NCBI GenBank assembly: GCA_031253995.1
Contig: JAIRVG010000018.1
Location: 1 to 40,232, forward strand
Source of the DNA: Paucimonas sp.
GTDB lineage: Bacteria; Pseudomonadota; Gammaproteobacteria; Pseudomonadales; Pseudomonadaceae
DNA length: 40,232 nucleotides
Reading direction: 5' to 3'
The notes beneath the pieces were generated by a model. It was not told the origin of the DNA. It did no database searches and saw nothing but the letters and a program-made list of their open reading frames with translations. Each line of letters begins with the position of its first letter. Positions within the stretch are counted from its first letter, which is position 1. A program made the position numbers and the translations under genes. Positions 1 to 9,464 of the stretch are shown one piece after another.

Positions 1-671
<671 letters not shown>

Positions 672-677
672 CAGACG

Positions 678-706
678 AACCCCGGCAATCGCCGGGGTTT
701 TTCTTT
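678..706 (+). terminator. Intrinsic terminator of rpoD
   Basis: A 7-bp GC stem (CCCCGGC / GCCGGGG at 680-686 and 691-697) with loop AATC is followed by TTTTTCTTTT. It lies 9 bases after the rpoD stop, a textbook Rho-independent terminator. Confidence 0.93.
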
Positions 707-797
707 TCAGGGACAGAAAAACAGCCTGTCGGCCGCGGTACTGACAACAGATACGCCGTCTACACTCGAACCTATCCATTTGTTCGACGAGGCCGCT

Positions 798-3700
798 ATG
801 CCGAGATTGCCGGCCCTTCTGCTGTCCCTCCTGCTGATCTGGAGCGGCGCGGCCGGCGCCTTGACCCTGACCGATGAAGAGCAGGCCTGGCTCGACAGCC
901 ACCCCAACCTGCGCCTCGGCGTTGACGCTTCATGGCTACCCTTCGAATACCGGGACCAGGAAGGCCGCTACCAGGGATTGGCCGCCGACTATATCGCCGT
1001 GATCCAGGAGCGCCTGGGCATCACCTTCCAGTTGAGCAAGTCCGACAACTGGACGCAGGTGCTGGAACAGGCACGGGACAACCAGCTCGACCTGCTGCCG
1101 GGGATCATGTCCACGCAGGACCGCCAGGCGTACCTGGCATTCACCCGCCCCTACCTCGATTTCCCCATCGTCATCCTTGCCCACGAGGGCGGACCGCACC
1201 CCAAGACACTCAAGGACCTCTACGGCCTGAAGGTTGCCGTGGTGGAAAACTACGCCCCTCACGAGCTGCTGCGCACTCACTACCCGGACCTCAACCTGGT
1301 GGCCCTGCCCAATGTCAGCTCCACCCTGCAGGCACTGGCCACCGATGAAGTGGACGCGGTGGTCGGCGACCTCGCCTCCAGCGTGTGGAGCCTGCGCGAG
1401 CTCAAGCTGGAAGGCCTCTACGTCGGCGGCGAGACACCCTATCGCTACCAGCTGGCCATGGGTGCGCCGCGGGAGGACAAGATACTCATCGGCATCATCG
1501 ACAAGGTGCTCGCCGATATGACGCCGGAAGAAACCAGCACCATCCAGGCCCGCTGGGTCGGCAACGTGCTGGATAACCGCAGCCTGTGGCCCGACCTGCT
1601 GGTCTATGGGCTGCCGGGCATACTGTTCCTGGCGGCAATCCTGGTGGCGGTGATCCGCGTCAACCGCCGCCTCAGCTCGGAGATTTCCCGGCGCATCGCC
1701 CTGGAACAGGAACTGCGCAGCAGCGAGTACCACTACCGCGGCCTGGTCGAAAGCCTTTCGGCCATCGCCTGGGAGGCCGACGCCAACGACTTCACCTACA
1801 ACTACGTCTCGCCCCACGCCGAGGACCTGCTCGGCTATCCGCTGAGCGACTGGCTCAAGCCCGGCTTCTGGCGCTCGATCCTGCACCCGGACGACGCGCT
1901 CTGGGCCCAGGCCTACTGCGACGCGGAAAGCGCCGCCGGTCGTGACCACAGCCTGGATTACCGGGTGATCCGCGCCGACGGCCGGACCCTGTGGATCCGC
2001 GATATCGTCAGCCTGATCGAACATGGCCACAAACCGGTGATGCGCGGCCTGATGATCGATATCAGCGAGGCCAAGAACACCGAGCAGGCGTTGCGCCTGT
2101 CGGAAGAGAAATTCGCCTCGGTCTTCCACCAGTGCCCGGACATCCTGGTGATTGCCCGCCTCAGCGATGGCTGCCTGCTGGACGTCAACGAAACCTTCGA
2201 GGAACAGATCGGCCTCCACCCGTCCCAGGTGCTCGGGCGCACCGCCACCGAACTGAACATCTGGGGTATCGAAGGCATCGGTCCGAGCCTGCTGGAGCGC
2301 CTGCAACGGGGCAGCGTGCGCAACCTGGAAATGACCTTCCGCCGCAGCAACGGCCAGCTCTTCACCGGCCTGATCTCGGCCGAATCCTTCGACCTGGAAA
2401 GCACCCCGGCACTGGTGGTGGCGGTGCGCGATATCAGCCAGCTCAAGGAAACCCAGGAGCAACTGCAGATTTCCGAAGAGAAGTTCGCCAAGGCCTTCCA
2501 TGCCTCGCCCGACGGCATGCTGTTGTCGCGCCAGAGCGACGGCCTGCTGCTGGAGGTGAACGAAGGCTTCTGCCGCCTGACCGGCTTCGATGCCAGCACC
2601 TCGCTGGATCACACCGCCATCGACCTGGGTATCTGGGTCGATCTCAACGAGCGCCGGCTAATGCTCGAACAGTTGAAACGGGACGGCTTCGTTCGCGACT
2701 TCAGTTGCAACCTGCGCCGCGCCGACGGTCAGATCCGTCTCTGTGAGCTGTCGGCCCGACCGCTACCGATTGGCGGTACCGACTGCATGCTGACCATCGC
2801 CCGCGATATCACCGACCGCCACCAGATGCAGGAAAAGATCCAGCTGGCGGCCACCGTCTTCGAAAACACCGCGGAAGGCGTACTGATCACCGACACCGAC
2901 CAGCGCATCAGCGCGGTCAACCGTGCCTTCAGCGAAATCACCGGCTACAGCGAAGGCGAATCCCTCGGTCGCACGCCCCGCCTGCTCGCCTCCGGCCAGC
3001 ATGACAGCGCCTTCTACGCCGCCATGTGGCATCAGTTGAGCGCCGAAGGCCACTGGCAGGGCGAAATCCTCAACCGGCGCAAGAACGGCGAGCTCTACCC
3101 CGCCTGGCTGACCATCAGCGCCGTGCGCAACCCGGAACTCGGCACCACGCACTTCGTCGCGGTATTCGCCGACATTTCCAGCCTCAAGCACGCGCAGGCC
3201 AAGCTCGACTACCAGGCCCACCACGACCCGCTCACCGGACTGCCCAACCGCACCCTGTTCGAGAATCGCCTGCAGGGGGCATTGAGTTGCCCACAGGCCT
3301 CCAGCCGCCAGGGTGCGGTCCTGTTCCTCGACCTGGACCGCTTCAAGCACATCAACGACAGCCTGGGCCACCCGGTGGGCGACCTGCTGCTCAAGGCCAT
3401 CGCCCATCGCCTCAAGGAACAGGTCCGCGATATCGACACCGTGGCTCGCCTGGGCGGAGACGAATTCATCATCCTCCTGCCCGGCCTGCACCAGGCCAGC
3501 GACGCCGAACATATCGCGCAGAAGGTGCTGGCCTGCTTCAACGCACCCTTCCAGGCCGGCGACCACGAGTTCTTCTCCAGCGCCAGTATCGGCATCAGCC
3601 TGTATCCGCAGGATGGCTGCGACGTCGCCTCGCTGATCCGCAACGCCGACGCCGCCATGTACCGCTCCAAGGCCAAGGGCCGCAACCGGGTGGAGGCCTA

Positions 3701-4541
3701 CACCCGCGACCTGACCGCCCAGGCCAGCGAACGCATCGCCCTCGAACACGAACTGCGCCGGGCCATCGAGCGTAACGAGCTGAGCCTGTACTTCCAGCCC
3801 AAACTGAGCCTCAAGACCCGGCAACTGGTGGGCGCCGAGGCGCTGATCCGCTGGCGTAACCCGACCTTCGGCGAGGTGCCACCCGAACACTTCATCCCGC
3901 TGGCGGAAGAAAACGGCATGATCCTGCAACTGGGTGACTGGGTGCTGGAACAGGCCTGCCGGCAGATGCAGGCCTGGAAACGCCAATACCAGGCCTTCGG
4001 CCCGCTTTCGGTCAACCTCGCCGGTGCCCAGTTGCGCCAGCCCGGGCTGGTGCGGCGCATCGAACAGTTGCTCAAGGCCTGGCAGCTCAAGGCCGGCGAC
4101 CTGCAACTGGAGATCACCGAGAACTTCATCATGAGCCAGGCCGAGGAAGGCCTGGCCATCCTGCACCAGCTCAAGCGCCTGGGCGTGCAGCTGGCGATCG
4201 ACGACTTCGGCACCGGCTACTCGTCCCTCAGCTACCTCAAGCGCCTGCCGCTGGACATCCTCAAGATCGACCAGTCCTTCATCCGCGGCCTGCCCGACGA
4301 CGCCAACGACGCCGCCATCGCCCGCGCCATCATCGCCCTGGGCCGAAGCATGCAGCTGACCATCATCGCCGAAGGCGTGGAGACCGAAGCCCAGCAACAA
4401 TTCCTCGCTGCCGAAGGCTGCGAACAGATCCAGGGCTACATCGTCAGCCTGCCGCTGCCGGCGGATGCTTTCGCCGAGTCGTTCCTGCGCATAGTACTTT
4501 CCGATCTTTCGGATGGCACTGCCTGGAATCCCTCGATATAA
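798..4541 (+). CDS. rmcA: RmcA-like c-di-GMP sensor/phosphodiesterase (SBP-TM-PAS4-GGDEF-EAL)
   Basis: A membrane-bound multidomain c-di-GMP enzyme of about 1247 aa. In order it shows a signal peptide (MPRLPALLLSLLLIWSGAAGA), a periplasmic SBP_bac_3 domain (about 28-255), one membrane segment (about 263-290), four PAS domains (starting near 310, 437, 560 and 683), a GGDEF domain (about 802-965, intact RLGGDEF with an RDID I-site five residues before it) and an EAL domain (about 982-1235) with EALIRW, DDFGTGYSSL, LKIDQ and EGVET, so the phosphodiesterase residues look intact. Length, architecture and position beside rpoD match P. aeruginosa RmcA (PA0575), which links redox state to c-di-GMP breakdown; the symbol rests on that match. 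An in-frame TTG lies at 780, but ATG 798 starts directly with the signal peptide and follows a GAGG sequence. The stop overlaps the tRNA promoter. Confidence 0.88.
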   Translation: MPRLPALLLSLLLIWSGAAGALTLTDEEQAWLDSHPNLRLGVDASWLPFEYRDQEGRYQGLAADYIAVIQERLGITFQLSKSDNWTQVLEQARDNQLDLLPGIMSTQDRQAYLAFTRPYLDFPIVILAHEGGPHPKTLKDLYGLKVAVVENYAPHELLRTHYPDLNLVALPNVSSTLQALATDEVDAVVGDLASSVWSLRELKLEGLYVGGETPYRYQLAMGAPREDKILIGIIDKVLADMTPEETSTIQARWVGNVLDNRSLWPDLLVYGLPGILFLAAILVAVIRVNRRLSSEISRRIALEQELRSSEYHYRGLVESLSAIAWEADANDFTYNYVSPHAEDLLGYPLSDWLKPGFWRSILHPDDALWAQAYCDAESAAGRDHSLDYRVIRADGRTLWIRDIVSLIEHGHKPVMRGLMIDISEAKNTEQALRLSEEKFASVFHQCPDILVIARLSDGCLLDVNETFEEQIGLHPSQVLGRTATELNIWGIEGIGPSLLERLQRGSVRNLEMTFRRSNGQLFTGLISAESFDLESTPALVVAVRDISQLKETQEQLQISEEKFAKAFHASPDGMLLSRQSDGLLLEVNEGFCRLTGFDASTSLDHTAIDLGIWVDLNERRLMLEQLKRDGFVRDFSCNLRRADGQIRLCELSARPLPIGGTDCMLTIARDITDRHQMQEKIQLAATVFENTAEGVLITDTDQRISAVNRAFSEITGYSEGESLGRTPRLLASGQHDSAFYAAMWHQLSAEGHWQGEILNRRKNGELYPAWLTISAVRNPELGTTHFVAVFADISSLKHAQAKLDYQAHHDPLTGLPNRTLFENRLQGALSCPQASSRQGAVLFLDLDRFKHINDSLGHPVGDLLLKAIAHRLKEQVRDIDTVARLGGDEFIILLPGLHQASDAEHIAQKVLACFNAPFQAGDHEFFSSASIGISLYPQDGCDVASLIRNADAAMYRSKAKGRNRVEAYTRDLTAQASERIALEHELRRAIERNELSLYFQPKLSLKTRQLVGAEALIRWRNPTFGEVPPEHFIPLAEENGMILQLGDWVLEQACRQMQAWKRQYQAFGPLSVNLAGAQLRQPGLVRRIEQLLKAWQLKAGDLQLEITENFIMSQAEEGLAILHQLKRLGVQLAIDDFGTGYSSLSYLKRLPLDILKIDQSFIRGLPDDANDAAIARAIIALGRSMQLTIIAEGVETEAQQQFLAAEGCEQIQGYIVSLPLPADAFAESFLRIVLSDLSDGTAWNPSI

Positions 4542-4542
4542 T
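4514..4542 (+). promoter_or_regulatory. Probable sigma-70 promoter of the CAT tRNA
   Basis: A perfect TATAAT at 4537-4542 lies 12 bases before the mature tRNA 5' end and overlaps the rmcA stop codon (TAA 4539-4541). With 17-bp spacing the -35 would be TGGCAC (4514-4519), a weak match to TTGACA. The -10 is convincing; the -35 is inferred. Confidence 0.6.
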
Positions 4543-4554
4543 CCGCGACCACTG

Positions 4555-4631
4555 GGGCCTATAGCTCAGTTGGTTAGAGCAGAGGACTCATAATCCTTTG
4601 GTCCACGGTTCGAGTCCGTGTGGGCCCACCA
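4555..4631 (+). tRNA. tRNA with CAT anticodon, probably tRNA-Ile2 (lysidine-modified)
   Basis: A complete 77-nt tRNA. The acceptor stem GGGCCTA / TGGGCCC is followed by discriminator A and an encoded CCA (4629-4631); the D arm is GCTC...GAGC, the anticodon loop CTCATAA, and the T arm CACGG-TTCGAGT-CCGTG. The anticodon CAT fits elongator Met, initiator Met or Ile2. The initiator is excluded because it lacks the three G-C pairs at the base of the anticodon stem. The anticodon-loop flanks GACTCATAATC and the variable-loop TTGGTC resemble E. coli ileX more than metT, so Ile2, read as AUA after TilS lysidinylation, is favoured. Many pipelines would label it tRNA-Met. A terminator follows at once, and a toxin-antitoxin remnant lies downstream. 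Confidence 0.93.
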
Positions 4632-4640
4632 GATCACCAG

Positions 4641-4668
4641 AAAGCCGCGCGAATGCGCGGTTTTTTCT
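4641..4668 (+). terminator. Intrinsic terminator of the tRNA
   Basis: Stem CCGCGC / GCGCGG (4645-4650 with 4655-4660), loop GAAT, followed by TTTTTT. It lies 13 bases after the tRNA CCA. Confidence 0.9.
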
Positions 4669-4783
4669 TGCCTGAAAGAAAACTATCAGAGCAGTCCTAC
4701 ACCTGAAGCGGACGTCATCACCTTCAAGAAAAAGCTCCCAACGGCAAAGCTGCCTCCATTTGCACTGAATCGGGGAGCGCGCC

Positions 4784-5107
4784 ATGAAGCTCTATATTCT
4801 TGCCGAGCTGCTCGAAGAGTTGCTGGGGGACATTCTCAACGAAATGGCGCTGGGAAATACCGTAAAGGTCGTTCCCATCCATGCCGAACTGACCACCCAG
4901 GAAGGCGCTGACATGCTCAATGTCTCGCGTCCGCACCTGGTCAAGCTGCTGGACGAAGGCGCCATTCCCCACACACGGACTGGTAGCCACAGGCGCATCA
5001 GGTTCACCGACCTGGTGACCTACAAGGCAGAACGTGACAAGACAAGCCAGGCAGCAATGCAATCCCTTGCGGATCAAGCCCAGGAGCTCGACATGGGGTA
5101 TCGATGA
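4784..5107 (+). CDS. Excisionase-type HTH protein, probable antitoxin of a PIN toxin pair
   Basis: A 107-aa protein with a central MerR/excisionase-like helix-turn-helix: ELTTQEGADMLNVSRPHLVKLL, then GAIPHTRTGSHRRIRFTDLVTYK, the typical HTH_17 recognition and wing segment. Proteins of this type commonly sit directly upstream of a PIN-domain ribonuclease gene as antitoxin and autorepressor. Here the stop overlaps the start of a PIN-like reading frame by ATGA (5104-5107), which supports that role. The start has a good Shine-Dalgarno (GGGGAG, 6-nt spacing). From memory of the family, related antitoxins are often about 140 aa, so the N-terminal region may be shortened. Since the partner toxin is truncated, this is probably an orphaned survivor. 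A plain excisionase function is a less likely alternative. Confidence 0.7.
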   Translation: MKLYILAELLEELLGDILNEMALGNTVKVVPIHAELTTQEGADMLNVSRPHLVKLLDEGAIPHTRTGSHRRIRFTDLVTYKAERDKTSQAAMQSLADQAQELDMGYR

Positions 5108-5274
5108 AGAGTTCTACATTCACTGTTGTCTACGACGCCTGCGTACTTTATCCAGCAGCACTGCGCGATCTGCTGGTGCACCTTGCTCACCGAAGCCCAT
5201 CGGGCACGATCCTTCGGCAACAACAGTTGCCTGAAATCACCACGCAACTCGTCGCTTTCGAACAACTACTCTGA
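5104..5274 (+). pseudogene. Truncated PIN-domain toxin remnant
   Basis: The frame overlaps the antitoxin stop by ATGA and begins MKSSTFTVVYDACVLYPAAL, then RDLLVHLA. This is the N-terminus of PIN-domain toxins, with the first metal-binding Asp in VVYDACVLYP. After HLA the frame stops resembling a PIN domain and ends at 56 aa, against roughly 180 aa for the family. One frame over, LTEAHRARS at about 5186-5212 resembles the expected continuation (LTDLFRARW type), which suggests a one-base frameshift near 5185 followed by loss of the rest. The remaining PIN acidic residues are missing, so an active RNase is not expected. No other gene lies between here and the GntR gene. Confidence 0.68.
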
Positions 5275-5316
5275 CTCGCCTTCTTCTTTTCCGCTAATCC
5301 CCACTCCGCCCATGTG

Positions 5317-5326
5317 ATCGTACAAC
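5317..5326. promoter_or_regulatory. GntR-type half-site ATCGTACAAC upstream of the regulator gene
   Basis: The sequence ATCGTACAAC lies about 50 bp before the GntR-family start. The same 10-mer occurs at 12113-12122, and nine of its ten bases begin the full palindrome at 11952-11970. Autoregulation by the adjacent regulator is inferred. Confidence 0.5.
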
Positions 5327-5374
5327 CGCATCAGCTATGATGACCGCTGTTTTCTCCACGTGAATGAACAGGGC

Positions 5375-6133
5375 ATGACAGAGCAGCAGGTACAGGTCCC
5401 CCCCCGGCGCAAGCCGCGTAGCCTGGCGCAGGAGCTGGTCGCGGTACTGACCGAGCGCATCCGCAGCGGCCAGTTGAAGCGCGGCGACAAGCTTCCCACC
5501 GAATCGCAGATCATGGCCGAGGAAGGCGTGAGCCGCACCGTCGTGCGCGAGGCGATTTCACGATTGCAGGCCGCCGGCCAGGTGGAAACCCGCCACGGCA
5601 TCGGCACCTTCGTCCTCGACCAGCCAAGCGGCGGCGGGTTCCGTATCGATCCGGCAACCATCGTCACCCTGCGCGAGGTGCTGGCCGTCCTGGAGCTGCG
5701 CATCGCTCTTGAGGTCGAGTCGGCCGGCCTGGCGGCGCAACGGCGCAGCGACGAGGCCCTGAGCGGAATGCGTGCCGCCCTGGATGAGCTGAACGAGGGC
5801 GTGTCCCATGCCTCCGACGCGGTGTCCGCAGACTTCCAGTTCCATCTGCAGATCGCCCAGGCCAGCGGCAATCACTACTTCGCCGACATCATCAATCACC
5901 TGGGCACCAGCATCATCCCGCGGACGCGGCTGAATTCGGCGCGGCTGGCCCATGATGACCAGCCGCATTACATGAGCCGGTTGAGCCACGAGCACGAAGC
6001 GATCTACGAGGCCATCGCCCGCCGCGACAGCGAAGGCGCGAAAATGGCCATGCGCATGCACCTGAGCAACAGCCGCGAACGGCTGCGCCAGGCCCATGAA
6101 GACGCCGAGCAGCAGCAAAACCAGACCGCCTGA
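5375..6133 (+). CDS. GntR/FadR-family regulator of galactarate/glucarate catabolism
   Basis: A 252-aa transcription factor. The N-terminal winged HTH (about 12-80) includes LKRGDKLPTESQIMAEEGVSRTVVREAISRL and GIGTFV; the C-terminal all-helical FCD ligand domain (about 95-235) includes LELRIALEVESAGLAA, FHLQIAQASGNHYFADII and HEAIYEAIARRD, whose His and Asp/Asn residues normally hold a metal and an organic acid. It is convergent with the galactarate operon and shares a terminator with it. The ATCGTACAAC sequence lies upstream of its own gene and of kdgD, so it is the obvious candidate repressor, probably relieved by a sugar acid or pathway intermediate. The start is uncertain: ATG 5375 is preceded closely by AGGG, while GTG 5360 would add five residues and lacks a clear ribosome site. 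Confidence 0.86.
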   Translation: MTEQQVQVPPRRKPRSLAQELVAVLTERIRSGQLKRGDKLPTESQIMAEEGVSRTVVREAISRLQAAGQVETRHGIGTFVLDQPSGGGFRIDPATIVTLREVLAVLELRIALEVESAGLAAQRRSDEALSGMRAALDELNEGVSHASDAVSADFQFHLQIAQASGNHYFADIINHLGTSIIPRTRLNSARLAHDDQPHYMSRLSHEHEAIYEAIARRDSEGAKMAMRMHLSNSRERLRQAHEDAEQQQNQTA

Positions 6134-6169
6134 AACGAAGAAGCCCCGCCAATGCGGGGCTTCTTCGTT
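6134..6169. terminator. Bidirectional terminator between the GntR gene and KGSDH
   Basis: A perfect 16-bp inverted repeat (6134-6149 with 6154-6169), loop CAAT. The GC core CCCCGC / GCGGGG is flanked by A/T-rich arms, so it can serve both convergent transcripts. It begins just at the GntR stop and ends 9 bases before the dehydrogenase stop. Confidence 0.9.
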
Positions 6170-6178
6170 ATCGGTGGA

Positions 6179-7762
6179 TCAAGCGATCACACCGTCATTC
6201 CACTGGCCATTGACCAGGCGACGCAGCCCCAGCGGGTTGCTGTCGCGCAGCGCCTCGGGCAGCAGCGACTGCGGGTAGTTCTGGTAGCACACCGGCCGCA
6301 GGAAGCGGTCGATCGCCAGGGTGCCCACCGAAGTGCCACGGGCATCGGAGGTCGCCGGGTACGGGCCGCCGTGGACCATGGCGTCGCAGACTTCCACGCC
6401 GGTCGGGTAGCCGTTGATCAGGATACGACCGACCTTCTCTTCCAGCAGCGGCACCAGCCAGGCGAACGCTTCGAAGTCTTCCGGCTCGCCAATCAGGGTG
6501 GCGGTCAGCTGGCCACGCAGGCCCAGCAGCGCGCTGCGCAGTTGCTCGTCACCGGCGACTTCGACAGCGACGGTGGCAGGACCGAAGACTTCTTCCTGCA
6601 GCAGCGGATCGGACTCCACCAGCAGGCTGGCATCGGCCTTGAACAGCTGGGCACGTGCCTGGCTGCCCTCCTGCGGCTGACCTGCCAGGTGCTTGATACC
6701 TGCGTGCGCCTGCAGGTGCTCCAGGCCACCGGCATAGCTGCGCAGGCCGCCGGCATTGAGCATGGTCTGCCCGGCCTGCTGGTCCAGATGCCCGCCCAGC
6801 TCGCTCAGCAGCTTGCTGAATTCAGGCGATTGCAGACCGATCACCAGGCCCGGGTTGGTGCAGAACTGACCGCAGCCCAGGGTCACGGAACCTGCCAGCT
6901 CACGGGCGATGGCCTCGCCACGCTTGGCCAGCGCGCCCGGCAGGATGATCACCGGGTTGATGCTGGACATCTCGGCGAACACCGGAATCGGTTGCGGACG
7001 CTCGGCCGCCATGCGGCACAGGGCGTCGCCGCCTTTCAGCGAGCCGGTGAAGCCCACGGCCTGGATCGCCGGGTGCTTGACCAGCCACTCGCCGACGCCG
7101 CCACCGAAGACCATGTTGAACACGCCCTTGGGCATGCCGGTGCGCTCGGCAGCGCGCTGGATGGCGCAGCCGACCAGGTCGGCGGTGGCCATGTGGCCGC
7201 TGTGGGCCTTGAACACCACCGGGCAACCGGCGGCCAGGGCAGCGGCGGTGTCACCCCCTGCGGTGGAGAAGGCCAGCGGGAAGTTGCTGGCACCGAACAC
7301 CGCAACCGGGCCAACGCCGATGCGCATCTGGCGGAGATCCACACGAGGCAGCGGCTGGCGGCCCGGCAGGGCCAGGTCGATGCGTACACCGAGGAAGTCA
7401 CCACGGCGCAGGACCTGGGCGAACAGGCGCATCTGGCCGCTGGTACGACCGCGTTCACCCTGTATACGACCTGCGGGCAGTGCGGTTTCGCGGCAGACGA
7501 TGGCGACGAAGGCGTCGTCCAGTTCATCCAGTTCGGCGGCGATGGCATCGAGGAATTCGGCGCGGCGGGCCGGGGCCAGCTGGCGGAACTCGGCGAAAGC
7601 GGCGGCGGCAGCCTTGGCAGCCTGGTCGACTTCGCTTTCGGTGGCCTGGACGAAGCTGTACGGCAGTGCTTCGCCGGTAGTGGCGTCGAGGCTTTGCAGG
7701 CGTTGCGAACCAGCGGCGCTACGCTGGCCGGCGATGAAGTTGTGGCCGAGGATCTCAGGCAT
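6179..7762 (-). CDS. 2-oxoglutarate semialdehyde (2,5-dioxopentanoate) dehydrogenase
   Basis: A 527-aa aldehyde dehydrogenase of the NADP-dependent KGSDH type. It oxidises 2,5-dioxopentanoate to 2-oxoglutarate, the last step of the oxidative galactarate/glucarate route. Visible residues are N160 in FGASNFPLAFS, K185 in VVFKAHSGH (cofactor), E264 in FAEMSSINP (general base) and C301 in GCGQFCTNPG (catalytic nucleophile), all in the expected places. The family is longer than common 490-aa aldehyde dehydrogenases, and the length fits. It is the last gene of the minus-strand operon kdgD-transporter-garD-KGSDH, immediately before the shared terminator. Its substrate is the product of kdgD in the same operon, so the assignment is strong. 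Confidence 0.92.
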   Translation of the reverse strand: MPEILGHNFIAGQRSAAGSQRLQSLDATTGEALPYSFVQATESEVDQAAKAAAAAFAEFRQLAPARRAEFLDAIAAELDELDDAFVAIVCRETALPAGRIQGERGRTSGQMRLFAQVLRRGDFLGVRIDLALPGRQPLPRVDLRQMRIGVGPVAVFGASNFPLAFSTAGGDTAAALAAGCPVVFKAHSGHMATADLVGCAIQRAAERTGMPKGVFNMVFGGGVGEWLVKHPAIQAVGFTGSLKGGDALCRMAAERPQPIPVFAEMSSINPVIILPGALAKRGEAIARELAGSVTLGCGQFCTNPGLVIGLQSPEFSKLLSELGGHLDQQAGQTMLNAGGLRSYAGGLEHLQAHAGIKHLAGQPQEGSQARAQLFKADASLLVESDPLLQEEVFGPATVAVEVAGDEQLRSALLGLRGQLTATLIGEPEDFEAFAWLVPLLEEKVGRILINGYPTGVEVCDAMVHGGPYPATSDARGTSVGTLAIDRFLRPVCYQNYPQSLLPEALRDSNPLGLRRLVNGQWNDGVIA

Positions 7763-7822
7763 TTCGGGACTCCTGTGGACAAAGGGTGAATCAGTGGGAG
7801 CGGTATTGCCTGTTCCTGCGCT

Positions 7823-7849
7823 ATCGCTGGCAAGCCAGCTCCCACAGGG
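7823..7849 (+). repeat. Single REP element
   Basis: The sequence ATCGCTGGCAAGCCAGCTCC, continuing CACAGGG, is the Pseudomonas REP motif with the internal hairpin GCTGGC AA GCCAGC. It lies in the 105-bp gap between garD and KGSDH. The same element occurs in pairs at 19418-19489 and four times around 29.5-30.2 kb. Inside an operon it may stabilise or process the mRNA. Confidence 0.85.
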
Positions 7850-7867
7850 ATTTGAGGTGCTCTCGAG

Positions 7868-9421
7868 TCAGGTGATAGGCGCCGGGTTGAACAGGGTGAT
7901 GTCGTTGTGCAGCTTGTGCTGCTCGGCCCAGGTCTGCTTGCGACCACTGGCGACGTCCAGGTAGTAGTGGAACAGCTCCCAACCCAGCTCCTCGATGGTC
8001 GCGCGGCCGGTGGCGATGCGCCCGGCGTCGATATCGATCAGGTCGGGCCAGCGCTGGGCCAGCTCGGTACGGGTGCAGACCTTGACTACCGGCGCCATGG
8101 CCAGGCCATAGGGCGTGCCACGACCGGTGGTGAACACGTGCAGGTTCATCCCCGCCGCCAGCTGCAAGGTGCCGCAGACGAAATCGCTGGCCGGGGTGGC
8201 GCAGAAGATCAGGCCCTTGCGGTCCACGCGCTCGCCTGGACCGACCACGCCCTGGATGGCGCCGCTGCCGGACTTGACGATGGAACCCAGGGACTTCTCG
8301 ACGATGTTCGACAACCCGCCCTTCTTGTTGCCCGGCGTGGTGTTGGCGCTACGGTCGGCGGCGCCGCTTTCCAGGTAGCGGTCGTACCAGTCCATCTCGC
8401 GCACCAGGGCCTCGGCGACTTCCTCGGTCTGCGCGCGGGAGGTGAGCATGTAGATCGCGTCACGCACCTCGGTGACTTCGGAAAACAGCACGGTGGCGCC
8501 GGCCCGCACCAGCAGGTCGGAGGCATAGCCCAGGGCCGGGTTGGCGGTGATGCCGGAGAAGGCATCACTGCCGCCGCACTGCATGCCGAGGATCAGCTCA
8601 CTGGCCGGCACCGTCTCGCGGCGGCGCTGGTCCAGCTTGATCAGGCGCGCTTCGGCCAGGGCCATGATCTGCTCGATCATCTCGACGAAGCCGAGGCTCG
8701 CGTCCTGCAGGCGGTACAGCCAGGGCTCGCTGAGATCGACCGATGGATCGTTGTCGTGCATCACCTGGCCGGCCTGGAGCTTTTCACAACCCAGGCTGAT
8801 CACCAGCGCCTCGCCGCCGAGGTTGGGGTTGCGCGCCAGGTTGCGCACGGTGCGGATCGGGATATAGGCGTCGCGCGCGTTGATCGCCACGCCACAACCG
8901 TAGCTGTGGGTCAGGGCAACCACGTCGTCGACGTTGGGATACTTGGGCAGCAGCTCTTCGCGAATGCGCTTGACCGCATGGTCGAGCACACCGGTAACGC
9001 ACTGCACGGTGGTGGTGATGCCGAGGATATTGCGCGTGCCAACGGTGCCGTCGGCGTTGCGGTAGCCCTCGAAGGTAAAGCCTTCCAGCGGCGGCAGGGC
9101 ATCCGGCACTGCGTCGCAACGCGGCAGGCTGTCCAGTTCCGGCGCGGCCGGCATGGCCAGTTGGGTTTCCTTGACCCAGCTGCCCTGGCGCAGGTCTTCC
9201 AGGGCATAGCCGATGATCTGTCCGTAGCGTCGCACCGGCTCGCCCTTGGCGATAGCCGTGACCGCGACCTTGTGGCTCTGCGGCACGCCTTCGACCAGGG
9301 TCAGGCCGTCGGCGAAGCAGGCGCCTTCGCCCAGACCACCGTCATTGACCACTACCACAACGTTATCGTCGTCGTGCAGGCGTACATAGCGAGGCGAGTC
9401 GGAAGTTTCGATCAACTGCAT
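7868..9421 (-). CDS. garD: Galactarate dehydratase
   Basis: A 517-aa dehydratase of the UxaA/GarD family. It removes water from meso-galactarate to give 5-dehydro-4-deoxy-glucarate, the substrate of kdgD in the same operon. The N-terminal SAF-like domain spans about 1-95 ([16 protein letters not shown], then [14 protein letters not shown]). The catalytic part follows with [36 protein letters not shown] and [21 protein letters not shown], whose cysteines are characteristic of the family's metal site. Length matches other GarD proteins. It is the third gene of the operon. A hairpin lies between it and the transporter gene, and a single REP follows it. Altronate dehydratase is the nearest alternative, but the neighbours favour galactarate. 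Confidence 0.92.
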   Translation of the reverse strand: MQLIETSDSPRYVRLHDDDNVVVVVNDGGLGEGACFADGLTLVEGVPQSHKVAVTAIAKGEPVRRYGQIIGYALEDLRQGSWVKETQLAMPAAPELDSLPRCDAVPDALPPLEGFTFEGYRNADGTVGTRNILGITTTVQCVTGVLDHAVKRIREELLPKYPNVDDVVALTHSYGCGVAINARDAYIPIRTVRNLARNPNLGGEALVISLGCEKLQAGQVMHDNDPSVDLSEPWLYRLQDASLGFVEMIEQIMALAEARLIKLDQRRRETVPASELILGMQCGGSDAFSGITANPALGYASDLLVRAGATVLFSEVTEVRDAIYMLTSRAQTEEVAEALVREMDWYDRYLESGAADRSANTTPGNKKGGLSNIVEKSLGSIVKSGSGAIQGVVGPGERVDRKGLIFCATPASDFVCGTLQLAAGMNLHVFTTGRGTPYGLAMAPVVKVCTRTELAQRWPDLIDIDAGRIATGRATIEELGWELFHYYLDVASGRKQTWAEQHKLHNDITLFNPAPIT

Positions 9422-9464
9422 GATGGGGCCCTTCTTGTTGTTTCCCAGGCTTTATTCATCCGCG

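Noticed and set aside
936..4400. Long minus-strand frames (936-2612 and 2763-4400) opposite the rmcA-like gene
   Set aside because: Shadow frames of a high-GC gene; compositionally biased translation without domains, while the plus strand has a full multidomain protein.
5126..5317. Frame 5126-5317 as a separate gene
   Set aside because: Its only recognisable part is a short PIN-like continuation in another frame; best explained as debris of the truncated toxin.
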